Origin: Diplonema papillatum | Lineage: Eukaryota > Euglenozoa > Diplonemea > Diplonemida > Diplonemidae | Assembly: GCA_030068145.1 (NCBI GenBank) | Contig: JAPJBO010000740.1 | Span: forward strand, 1-64,000 | Reading direction: 5' to 3' | DNA length: 64,000 bases | Shown: positions 21,188 through 32,600 of the stretch, one piece after another | How positions within the stretch are numbered: the first letter of the stretch is position 1 | Layout: each line of letters opens with the position of its first letter | Translations under genes and position numbers: made by a program | The notes under the pieces: model-generated | What the model was told of the DNA's origin: nothing | Database searches by the model: none | Seen by the model: only the letters and a program-made list of their open reading frames with translations

Positions 21188-21742
21188 ATGGGCGCCGCGT
21201 GCAGCAGATCCGAGGGGCGGGCCTGCGAGCTGACGGATGGCGAGGCGGGCGTCTTGGTGGCGAACCAGTGGCTCGTTTGCGGCTGGGAGCGCTACCTCGC
21301 GGGCGACATGGAGGCCGCCGAAGGGTATTTCAGGCGAGTGCTGCGCATCAACCCTGGGCACGCCCTCGCCAACGTGAACCTGGCGCGCGTCCACGCCGGC
21401 AGAGGCGCGGTGCACAAGGCGAAGAGGCGGCTGGCGAAGGTGCTGCGCAGCGAGCCGAAGCAGCAGCAAGCCCTAGACCTCCTCGCCCACGTGTCGGCAT
21501 CTCCTGGCGGGGGGGTGTCCCCGCCGCCCGCAGCCCGCGCCGAACTACTGCGTCTCAGCTCGCCGGTGCCCGCCACAGGGCAAGCCACATCGCCTCCGCG
21601 CGCTGTGCCCCAGGCCTTCGCAACCGCTCCCGCCGCGGGCTCCCCGCAAGAGGCAACAAGCACGCCGCTACACCCCCCCACGCCGCCGCCTCCGGATTCC
21701 CTTGCGGTTCCTTCGCTGCCCGGTTCGTTGACCAGCCGGTAA
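21188..21742 (+). CDS. Small TPR protein with N-terminal acylation-type motif
   Basis: 184 aa. It starts MGAACSRSEG, a Gly-2 and Cys pattern typical of N-myristoylation and palmitoylation, so membrane anchoring is inferred. Residues about 28-105 form two tetratricopeptide repeats: WERYLAGDMEAAEGYFRRVL followed by INPGHALANVNLARVHAGRG, then AVHKAKRRLAKVLRSEPKQQ. The last 75 residues are Pro/Ala/Ser-rich and probably disordered. Local GC is higher than the flanks and codon third positions are G/C-rich, which supports coding. The 3' part of the gene and its downstream sequence are duplicated at 21866-22100 and 22325-22436. No specific family assigned; TPRs usually mediate protein contacts. Confidence 0.6.
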   Translation: MGAACSRSEGRACELTDGEAGVLVANQWLVCGWERYLAGDMEAAEGYFRRVLRINPGHALANVNLARVHAGRGAVHKAKRRLAKVLRSEPKQQQALDLLAHVSASPGGGVSPPPAARAELLRLSSPVPATGQATSPPRAVPQAFATAPAAGSPQEATSTPLHPPTPPPPDSLAVPSLPGSLTSR

Positions 21743-22440
21743 TACACGGCGCCGGGGCCACGTTCACAGTGAATGTGTTCGTGGTGTCGGTCGCAAGAGT
21801 CTTTCTTGGCTAGCTAAAGATAGTCAATGGCCCCAGATCCTCGAGCGAGCTTTTATTCTAAAAGCCCACGTGTCGGCATCCCCCCCGCCGCCGGCAGAAC
21901 TACGTCTCAGCTCGCCGGTGCCTGTCAGGGCAAGCCACATCGCCTCCGCGCGCTCTGCCCCAGGCCTTCGCAACCGCTCCCGCCACGGGCTCCCCGCAAG
22001 GACAACAAGCACGCTACACCCCGCCTCGCCGCCGCCTCCGGGTTCCCTTGCGGTTCCTTCGCTGCCCGGTTCGTTGACCAGCCGGTAATACACGGCGCCC
22101 CCCCGTGGCTAGTCTGCCCTGACGGCCCCGCTGCCGCCCGTCGGCAGCCATCGTCAGACGTTCACTCTCGAGCCTCTCGAAAGGTGAAGAGAGCGAGAGC
22201 CTTTCCCCTAGCATTCTAGCCCACGAGTCCCCCCACCCCCACATCTTCATCGCGTGCCCGGTGCGCTGAGCGGTAGCTAAAGTAAGCTATCCGTTGCAGG
22301 CAGTCTGCAATCACCCCCCGGTTACGGGGCCACGTTCATTGCGAATGTGTTCGCGGTGTCGGTCCCAAGAGTCTTTTTTGGCTAGCCAAGGATAGTAAAT
22401 GACCCCGGGTGCTCGAGCGAATTCTCGTTCTAAAAGGTAA
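21743..22440 (+). repeat. Duplicated 3' end and flank of the TPR gene
   Basis: 21866-22100 is a diverged copy of about 21486-21751 (shared GTTCGTTGACCAGCCGGTAA and TTCCCTTGCGGTTCCTTCGC). 22325-22436 copies 21752-21862 (GGGGCCACGTTCA, GTGTTCG, GGTGTCGGTC, AGAGTCTTTYTTGGCTAGC). The duplicate coding part lacks the TPR region, so it is a 3' fragment rather than a second gene. Confidence 0.85.
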
Positions 22441-25400
22441 AAGAGCACGTCACACAGGGGTGAATAGAGTCGAGAACGAGAGTGTAAAAGGTCAAAGGTA
22501 GTACAAACTACCAGACCGACGGAGACCACCGCAAGTTTTCTTGCCTTCCCTTATTCCTCAAAACCAGCATCACAACCCCCCCCCCCTGGTTTCCCGTTCC
22601 CCCCCTGCAACTGCCCATGAGCAGCGCGTTTACCCTGTCTTTCGGAAGGTTCGTTCGCAAGCAACTTTAACGAGAGAAAGGAAAGCGGCGCCGCCTCCAC
22701 AACTTACCCCGCCGGCGTGGACGCGAAGTTGAAACCCGCATGCACATCGTACTCTGCCAGGATCTTTTTGCTCAAGCCCCCCCTACCCCTTTTGTCATCT
22801 TCCCATATATTGTGGTTGTCGTTGTATTTGCTAAGCCCTGCATATACCTGCAGCCGAAGCCTTCGGATCGGAGCGGTTCTTCCGCCAGTGGAGAGCGACC
22901 GATACCATCCGTCGAATTTCGGAATTGCCTTGGGCGGAATCATCGGGGCAGCACCAACGACATTGTGAACATGGTGTGCCGAGTCGGGTTCAATGGGCCA
23001 CGTGCTAGACGTCTTTGACCGCGGATTAAGCCAAGGTTGCGATCCTTGACCGGTCACACTCTCATACAAATCGGTCCGTTCCACACAATGGTCAAATACA
23101 AAAAAGGCAATCGTAGAAAGCTGTCGGAGACATCTTGCAGCTCGTAGAGATACAATCGAGGACAGCTCCCATGAACGGAATGATCGATGCATCAGTCTAG
23201 GCTTGACACGACGCAGTCGTTGGTAAAGGTGCGGGTCCTGACCACGCACCGGAAAACCGTGTACGTGCAGCCACAACAAGAAGGAGAGGCGGAGCCAGCG
23301 CACACTTCCAGTTGAGTGTCGCGGTCCGGCTAAGCATGAAACGGGCCGCTGTATGGTTATAGTTCAACACGCAGCTTTATGGGATGTCGTGTTGTTCTAT
23401 GAAGGCTTCCAACAACTGATTTCTTTTTTTCCGGAAAGCAAAGCCTCGTGTGAATCCAAGCATTGTGGAAGCCGCAGGAGCCTTCCCACGCAAAACCTCG
23501 TAGGTGTCAAGGTTCACAAACTCCCGGAGTTCCTGTAACTGTGACGAAAACACAAAGCAGTAGTCCAAAGGAGGCTGTCTACGAAGAGTCTGGTGTCAAG
23601 ACTTAGTGTTCATGCCATCCGATGACAGTATCGGCCTTTTATCACACGGATTGGAACGATCGTTTACGAGAATTCGTGATTTTGGCCTGAAAAAAACGAT
23701 CGTTTTTTTTTCCATAGTGGTTTGCTTCACGTGGTCCAGCAGAGAGAAGTGACGAGTAGGTCGAGTAAGGTTTTGCGCATCACGTTACTGCCACGACGGC
23801 GCTATGGCACTACGATTGAACAGACAGTCGAGGGCAGGCATCAGACTTGTCTCTGAAGAAGTCTCTACTGCGTGAGCAGTTCAACTCGTCGAACGGTTCA
23901 TCGGAGTTTGCAGGAGTCGACGCATTGCCTTAGGGTGGAGGAGTCGAAACTCAAGTTAATCATGAAGAAGTACACCAAAATTGGCGAGGAAGAAAGTGCG
24001 AGACCAAGGAGAAGGAAGGTGTCAGTACAAACATTCACTAAAACCCTGGACGGACGAGTTGGTCAAGAAGTTGGGAGTAGCAGAGGTTCGTCGGATTGGT
24101 CAAGAGTCGCCACAAGGAGCGCAGGCGAGGGCATCCTGTGGTGAAGCCATAGCTGGGAAACGCAAGCCTGCAGCTACTGTTCGAGGAGTCCAGGCGCGCC
24201 GCAAGCATACCAGCAGCAACAAACAAGTAGAAAAATCACTTTGATGAGCAGCAAAAGCTTTAGGCTACGCAGCCAGCCTCAGATTTGAGTCGGGATGGTT
24301 ACACGTCGATAATCCTTGTATAAAGTGCATGATTGCGGAAAAGAGAGAAAAAGAGCATGTGACTTACCACCATCTAGCTCTGCAAACAACCTCCTCGAGG
24401 AGCGCAACACTTGACAACAACTTGCAGTTGCTGAAGAGGATCAGATTCCGCAAGTGACGTCGACGGAATCGTACAAAAGAGGTAGAAGGCGTCGGCCGCA
24501 GCTGCGGTGGTGACGATCAAACGTCAACACATCAGAGATTGCTGACAATGCTTAGCGGGCTGTTCGGGGTTGCTGGCAGCCCTTTCCGACGTGAAAGGCC
24601 TTGAAACAGCTGAATCGGGCGGCCGAAGTCAATGTTTCTACACAAGAAATAGACGTTGCAAACGTTATGACTCATATATACAACAGGAAAAATCGACGTT
24701 TTTAAAAACGATAAAAAACGATGATATTTCAATTTGGAGAATGATCGTTTTATTTAACTATCGTTTTCATTCCGTGTTATCAGTCTCCGAAAAATACGGT
24801 AATCGGCCGATAAAACGATACAAAATCATTTTTGGACTCAGGGCCAAATACGATAATGAGCCAAAGTGTCACCATCTGTGGATCCAATATATTTCCGAAG
24901 AGACGGTAGCCAAACATCGATCACGTCAGCATCTTTGTCCTTGAAGCGTGGATACACTCGTACCGTAAAGAAACAAGCAACCAAGAAAGCGGCGAAAGAA
25001 AGAAAGCGTCCACCTACCGAGGCACACATTTGTGTCGAAAACTCAGAACCGAGCTGGCGTTCTTATCCGTACGAGGTTAATCCTAAGCCGGTCCATCCCC
25101 TTTTGGTCGACCGTGATGTACTGTCGAACACCAAAGCAAGTTTATGCAGCTCCAGGGGATAGGGCTTGACCTCATACAGGTACGAGGCGGTACCCAAATA
25201 AGCAGTGGCGATGGTCTGCATTTATTCACTCTCGTTGACAAGCAGCCGCAGGCAATTCGATGCAGTTCCAGGAGCCAGGGGTGACCACAGAAGAAAGCGC
25301 TCGCTCCCGGGCAAGCAACGGTCAACCGCACCGTGAAGTGCAAACGTGCAATCCAGGAAAAGTATCCACGTCGAGTTGGACTCAAGACTCCCTTGACCTT

Positions 25401-25610
25401 GGGGCTCGTGCCGTGCAATTTGCCACCAACGGCGGCCCTATAGCTTCATAGTCGGTGTCTTCCCTTCGTTTTTATGATCGTAATCACCCTGCTTTTGGTT
25501 TAACCGTTCTTTCTCCAGTGGTTTGCTTCGGACGGGAAAAGCCCCCACAAAGAGACAGACTCAAACGAGGGCAATGCGACCCGGGCCAGGAAAGAGCTCA
25601 ATCCTTAAGC
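22441..25610. other. Intergenic, no gene recognised
   Basis: The longest frame is 199 codons on the minus strand (22704-23303); it starts with a hydrophobic stretch but matches no family I know and is within chance expectation. Several AAACGATCGTTT-like words occur at 23640-23720 and 24680-24860 without forming a clear element. Confidence 0.45.
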
Positions 25611-26485
25611 TCTCGCTCTCTTCCTGTCAATCCTGAAGATTGTGTTGACTCTACTCTCGCTCTCTTCCTGTCAATCCTGAAGATTGTGTTGACTCTACTC
25701 TCGCTCTCTTCCTGTCAATCCTGAAGATTGTGTTGACTCTACTCTCGCTCTCTTCCTGTCAATCCTGAAGATTGTGTTGACTCTACTCTCGCTCTCTTCC
25801 TGTCAATCCTGAAGATTGTGTTGACTCTACTCTCGCTCTCTTCCTGTCAATCCTGAAGATTGTGTTGACTCTACTCTCGCTCTCTTCCTGTCAATCCTGA
25901 AGATTGTGTTGACTCTACTCTCGCTCTCTTCCTGTCAATCCTGAAGATTGTGTTGACTCTACTCTCGCTCTCTTCCTGTCAATCCTGAAGATTGTGTTGA
26001 CTCTACTCTCGCTCTCTTCCTGTCAATTCTGAAGATTGTGTTGACTCTACTCTCGCTCTCTTCCTGTCAATCCTGAAGATTGTGTTGACTCTACTCTCGC
26101 TCTCTTCCTGTCAATCCTGAAGATTGTGTTGACTCTACTCTCGCTCTCTTCCTGTCAATCCTGAAGATTGTGTTGACTCTACTCTCGCTCTCTTCCTGTC
26201 AATTCTGAAGATTGTGTTGACTCTACTCTCGCTCTCTTCCTGTCAATCCTGAAGATTGTGTTGACTCTACTCTCGCTCTCTTCCTGTCAATCCTGAAGAT
26301 TGTGTTGACTCTACTCTCGCTCTCTTCCTGTCAATTCTGAAGATTGTGTTGACTCTACTCTCGCTCTCTTCCTGTCAATCCTGAAGATTGTGTTGACTCT
26401 ACTCTCGCTCTCTTCCTGTCAATCCTGAAGATTGTGTTGACTCTACTCTCGCTCTCTTCCTGTCCTGAAGATTGTGTTGACTCTA
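25611..26485. repeat. 44-bp satellite, about 20 units
   Basis: Head-to-tail units of CTCGCTCTCTTCCTGTCAAT plus CCTGAAGATTGTGTTGACTC and TACT. Nearly all are identical; three units share the same C-to-T change, and the last unit lacks CAAT. There is no unique spacer, so not CRISPR. It ends 200 bp before the ERD2 start codon. Confidence 0.97.
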
Positions 26486-26685
26486 GTCAAGTGTTCCGAC
26501 TAGAATTCGCGCCACGTGGCGTGTGACGTCGCGTCAGTCTGGAACCTGATTATTCCTGCAGAAGGGAGGGAGGAGCCGGGTGGGCGGGGGTAGATAGCAA
26601 ACAGGGTCCTGCAGTGAAGCCTCCTGACCTTCGAACAGTTGCCGCGCGGGCCCTGTAGCCAGGCGTTTCAAAAGAGAGGGTGACG

Positions 26686-29600
26686 ATGGAGCTTATTGGA
26701 CATACCAATGTCTTCCGCCTCATCGGCGACATGCTCCACCTCCTCAGCGTGCTCATCATTCTGCAGAAGATGCTGAAGCTGCGAAGCTGCAGCGGCCTAT
26801 CTCTGAAGTCGCAGCTTGCTTATGCTATTGTCTTCACGACAAGATACCTTCCTACCATCGTCTACAGCACCTCGGTATGAATATGTCCTTTTCGGTTGAT
26901 TAGAGTGTTGAGGCTGACAGTACTGCCGAAGCATGAAACCAAAATTTCCCCATTTGGGAAAATTCCGCCGGCAAGAAACCCCGCGCAACTAGCAGGACAG
27001 GCAGCCTCCTCGCACTACACGTGCCGCTGCGTTCCTTTGCTAGTTTTGAAGTAACGTTACGATCGGCGAACTTGGTATCCGTTTACCGAGGAACGATCCT
27101 CCAGCAGCACTCAGATGTTGGACCCACACGTGCCTAAAACAAGACTACCGCTCGCGGTAAAAGCAGAAGAGTTCACCCACATCCCGCCGTTTCGTGTGTA
27201 GACGTCCTACTCTAACCCCGTGCACACAAAATACCTTCCGGCTAGGAAACGTTTGTTGTCACGGGATAGCGTTAGGCATACCAGGTTACCTAAGCGGGAT
27301 GGCTGCTGAGCTCTGTGGTCTCCATGTTCCTGACACCGCCGTCACGACACAGCCAAAAAAATAACAGCTGTACATCATCTTCATGAAGCTGTTCTTCCTC
27401 TTGAGCTCGTGGTACATCGTCTTCCTGATGCGGACGCGGAATCCATGGAAGGTATGCAATTATACACCTGGCGAAACCTTTCGTTTACCCTCCTGCCTCG
27501 TTCACCCAGGGTTGCACGCTTTGAACGGTCACTGTGAATGCGGGTTCGAGGTCTAAAGTGTTGGTCCTTTTCAGCTGCAGCATCAAGAGGGGAGGGGTGT
27601 GGAGCATGTTTGTGTGCGTCAGTTTCCGTCGGAGCAGGGTTTACTGATTTATTGCTGATCATTGACTGCTTGAGTCCGTCGCCTCCATGAATCTCGTGGG
27701 AAACCCTTGATTCTTCGAGGAATTGTGCTCCATCACGGCCCGTTGGATCTGGGCATTAGGTTGGTCTTTCGGAGTCGGCAGATGACTAACTCTCTTCGAC
27801 GATGAACCAGTAACTCATAATCCGGCACCGCATCTCAAGATGAGCCTCAGAAAGAAGTACAAAATGAGCCGCAGACAGTGTTGTGATATGGTACATTGAA
27901 CCGTCTGTGGTGCATGATCTGCGCCGTGGGGGGAATTCTCCGTCGCTACTCACTCCTGCATTAGGAGAATGCTGCTACTGCAAGTTTCACTGGAATACAG
28001 AAAAGGGGGAAAACAAGGGTCTATTGTACGATAAGGTAGCAGCCACCATGTGTGAGAGAATAGGCTATCCCAGGAGGCCACAGGGGGACGGAGGCGATGG
28101 ATCGCAAGACGCGCGCCGGCTCCGCAGTTCGGGACCGGGTCATGCCCGGGGCAAGTTGGCCGAAGCCTTCATTGATCACGAGCCATATTGTTCTTGCATA
28201 TCGATTTCCAATCTTGCACTTGCCAGCCTTTGACATCTTGCGTGGCAGGAAAGGTAGTTGTATTCGTCCCGGAGATCCCTATGCGTCGGGAGCCCGAGCG
28301 ATAAGAATTAGCGAGATGCGGTGACGGTTCGTCTCCTCCTAAGCAGCAGTTCCTCTCCAGCCGAAGGATGGAGTCCAGAAGCCAGAATTGATGCCTGCTG
28401 TGCAGTACCTAGATTGCTTGACTTTCTGTCCCATCCCTCTTTTCCCACCAGACTTCAAAGTATGGTCTCGACGCATTACGTGGACTCTCTGCGCATCCGT
28501 TTTGGTCGGGAAGCGCTTCAGATTACCTGTCCGCAAATTTAGAATGGAGGAGTGCGGACATGCTCGCTAATGCCCTGACTGCAGCACACAACAATCACTC
28601 TGCAAAACCTTAACCAAAAACAACAATAGGCGTCGTACGACGAGAAGTTCGACTCGTTCAAGATGCGGTATCTGATTGTGCCGTGCGTCCTGCTGGCGCT
28701 GGTGTTCCACTACGAGAGGCCGCACGCCCAGATCCCCGAGATGCTTTGGACCTTTTCCGAGTACTTGGAAGCCGTTGCAATCATTCCGCAGCTCTCGCTG
28801 CTCACGACGACCCTTGCCCAGGGCCGGCAGTGGGAACTCCTCACCTCGCACTACGTCCTGTGCCTCGGCCTCTACCGTGCTTTCTACGTCATGAACTGGG
28901 TATGCGACCTTCCGCTCTCTATGTTGGTTTTGTTGCCAAGAACAAGCTTCCCTCTCCCAAGCTCTATCCCACAGCTAATCGGTAGCAACGACGGGCGGTG
29001 TGTACAAATGGCAGGACGTAATCAGTGCAAGCTGATGGCCTGCCTACTAGTAGGCATTCCTCGTTGCCTTCGAACCTACAGCTGTGTGTCTTCGAACTTA
29101 CAGCCGCATTTTGGAGTTGGGTTCCTTGAGAATTCACGTAGGACCAGAACTGAGTCTTGAGCCTACGGGATGATTTGGGGATGACACAGCATCCCCAAAG
29201 CGCGGCAACGTTTCCTGAAAGCTCAGACGGCTCAGCACAGGAGAGTCTCAGAAAAGGTCGGTTCAGTGGTGTGATCGAGACCCCCGTAGAAAGTCGGTAA
29301 TAAGTCGCCAAGAACCCGGCAGAACTCAGGGTGGGGTCCATTTTTTATTTGTAGGAAAGCACCACTTCATGTGGTCATCAGCAAGAATAGCAGCTTTCTG
29401 GCTTCACCTTTTACTCCAACCATACGGCGCGCGGCAAGCAGAGCAGGAGCGGTGGACGAGAGTGACAGACACAAGCATGGGAGTGAGGGGAACTCTCAGA
29501 ACTACTCCGGGTTTTGAGGAGCATCCCAGGGTGGCTTGTATCCTGCGCAGTATTTGCTCCCCTCTCCCCGGGCCCAAGGCGACTTCAGGACCTCCGATTA

Positions 29601-32600
29601 TGCAAAAAGAGGAATATGAGACGATGCCAGGGGGAGGGGTTCAGCGCTCTTGTTAAGGATCTGCCACTTTGGGGGGGGTCAGCCGGCTGATAGATGGATG
29701 GATGGTTCTTAGCAAGATGCCTGGAGGGGTTTGAGCAGAAATATTCTGGCAAGTACGATGCTGTGCATGTGGGGTGTGCGACCTCTGGCGAAACGGGGTT
29801 CTGTGCTCAGAAGAAGGGATAAGGGCCCCCCACTCAGCCTCAGAATACGGGTTCTGGAGGGTATAGCATCACAATATCCCGCGGCGTTGACAATTTGTCA
29901 CTATACCCAAACCCAGTATTGGTCGAAAAATGTTTGAGTGGACACTATTTCTGACTTTGTGGAGAATGGATTCGGACGTTTTTGGATCAGATCGTCAGCG
30001 ACGTCAGCAACACAGAAGTTTCTGTGAACGGGCGAGGTGCGGCCACAAATGATGACTCTATTGTCAGCCTCAGCCGATGTTTCGACGAACCGCATTCCGT
30101 GTCACGTGGATTCTGTTGATCTGCGGGCCAGCAGCTCTTATGGGACCCCGAAAGCTGCGAAGAGGGCCCCATTCGGTCCACTCCGGTTGCAGTGGGCGCG
30201 AGAGGACGAGACACCCGAGACTGCGACGATGTTCCAGGAGTGCGCTCGCCGTTTGAGAAGCTGACGAGATGACGATGTATGCCGAAGCGGAGCCGCGAAG
30301 ACGAGCAGGCGAAGGCAAGGAACATAGGGGAGTCGGGGAAGAGACCGAAGCTGTGCATGGATGACACGACGCATGCAGTCTATCGTCACAGATTGTTGCT
30401 GCTTATCAAGTTCAAAATTACTGCTAGAATCCGGTAAACAGAAGTTGAGCCTGAACTTCAACCAAGTGCTAATGAGTGACCGAATGGGAAAGAAGTTGCA
30501 AATGAGTGATGTATCGGGAAAGAAGTGTAAATGAGTGATGTATTGGGAAAGAAGTTGGCATGAGTGATGTATTCGGAAAGAAGTTGACACGAACAAGGGT
30601 CAGTGAGGGATCTGCTTGCGGGCCAAGCTCTGCTTACGACTAGCATCAACCGGTTCTTGAGGAGACTCTGTAAACGAGTTCACCTCTGAACCGTGGATTT
30701 GCAAGCACGGAAAATGCGACTTGACGCTTAAGTTGCAGTCCCTGGGCAGCAAAGGCGAAAGAGCGAAAAGAACAACGGACTGCCTTGCTTGCAGAGGTTG
30801 ATTGCGACACTGCAACTTGGGCAAAACCGCTTCTGGCGGAGCAGGCCCTTTCGCTAGGCTTGACATCATGTCCATCTTGGCGAAGTCAAAGTTAGTGGCG
30901 ACCACTGATTGGATGAGCTGAAGCAGCACTGAGAAGCAACATTTACGAGGTGGTTCTACTAGGCTTCTGAATAATTGGCAGACCACGACAGTGAAGCGGA
31001 CACTTCAAGCGAGGTTTTGCGTTGAACTGTTGTTGACGACAGCGTTGCCGCAGACTCTAGGACATTAGTGATGCCTCTGGCAATTCTGATTCAACACGAC
31101 CCGACACAAGCTGTGGGCACAAACACGACAGGCGCCAAATGCAGAGAGATGCACCCGCATTCCGGAGCATCAGGTGCGTGAGCCAGTGCTACAGATTTTT
31201 GCAAGCTCCGCCATGAAATCTCCCGAAAACCGGTTTTCCCTTTCCTTCAGATCACGTAGATGCCCGGATATACCAGGATACCGGCGGGTGCAAGTCGCAC
31301 CAGGTAGCGAGCGTTCCAGGAGCCCTACCTCCAAGCCTGGTTGGATGAGACAAGGTGGGGCCATACTCGACGCTCTGATGGAAAATGATGTGGTGTTCTT
31401 CGACACTCTGAACAACGATGGAACGCGTACGCGATTATCATCCAGGATGGCTGGCACTGAGTCAGAACCCTGCCATGCCATGCAACCATATCAAAGTTCT
31501 CCAGGTCACTGTCGCCTGACAGCTCACGACGTCCGAACGAAGCCAACTCTGTCATGCCTGTAGCTGCTGGATGCGGTTCACATTTCAGTTGAGACTCTGC
31601 AGATACCTCCAGAATAGCACGCCGGCCCAAGAAATTCCCCCATGAGGGATTTAAGGGATGGGTACCTATACCCGGGGGCATCTATGGAGGCTTCGATAAC
31701 TACTTAACCCTCACGTCTCTCCTCGGTGATTGACACCCGACCTCAGCACTGCATATCCAGGGAGTTTGAAGACTATTCTGTTGACATATCGTGGCAGGTA
31801 CTGCGAGAAGCGTCGACAAATGCCTGAAAGAGCTAGCAGCGACTCGATGGGAGATGCAAACCGCCAAAAATAAAAAATGGACACCCCTCCCCGGTAAGAA
31901 CCCGGCAAGAACCCGGCAGAACTGGGTTTGGATCACACCATTCTGGCCAGTCTTCTTCTTCTTCGGAAAAGGTCGCGTTGGCAGAAACGGTGAAGATGAT
32001 AATTGTCACAGGGTTGGTGAAATGAAAGCGAGAATTTGGAATAGATCCCTGGACGTGAAACTAAAAGAGCTGACATCCGGCTGCCTCCGGGTAGCTCAAA
32101 ACAGTTAACCAGCACCCTCGGGCGTGCTCACAAAACAATGGTGCTGCGCGGAGCGCTAACAATGAGATGGACGACAGGGTGGCTGGACGCACTTCCCGGA
32201 ATCCTCTAGCAACGTCCTCAGACGTGAGAAAAATAGAAATAGGCGGACATCACGCAATGCAGAAAGGGACGCGAGGAGGCGGAATGCCTTGCCTGTATGG
32301 GTCTCGTGTCCAGACGTCCGCTAATTGCTCAGCAGGAACCCACACAGTCTCGAGAACACATTGGTGTTCTTCCAACACGTCGCGGACCTGGCAGAGGATG
32401 AAGTTCCCGAGTTGGGTCTTCGACTTCCAATTCCTCAGACAGTTCACGGCGGGCAAGTTGTCGACAAAGATTCTTATTGTCGATAGCGGAGAGCGCGAAG
32501 CCGCCCCCGTACGCAATAGCAAACATTGCCGCCGTTAATTCGGCAAAGAAGATGTGCTGCGGGACATCTCTCCACGGTCCCCACATTGCCATCCACCAGC

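Noticed and set aside
22704-23303. 199-codon minus frame, briefly considered as a PEX11-like membrane protein
   Set aside because: Only a few residues resemble PEX11 and the order is wrong; length is within chance expectation for this composition.
25090-25450. Copia-type RNase H remnant (minus strand IPWSCINLLWCS)
   Set aside because: Resemblance limited to a few residues; no other pol motif nearby.
25611-26485. CRISPR array
   Set aside because: Units are continuous head-to-tail with no unique spacers, and the genome is eukaryotic. The same applies to the 30-bp and 20-bp arrays.
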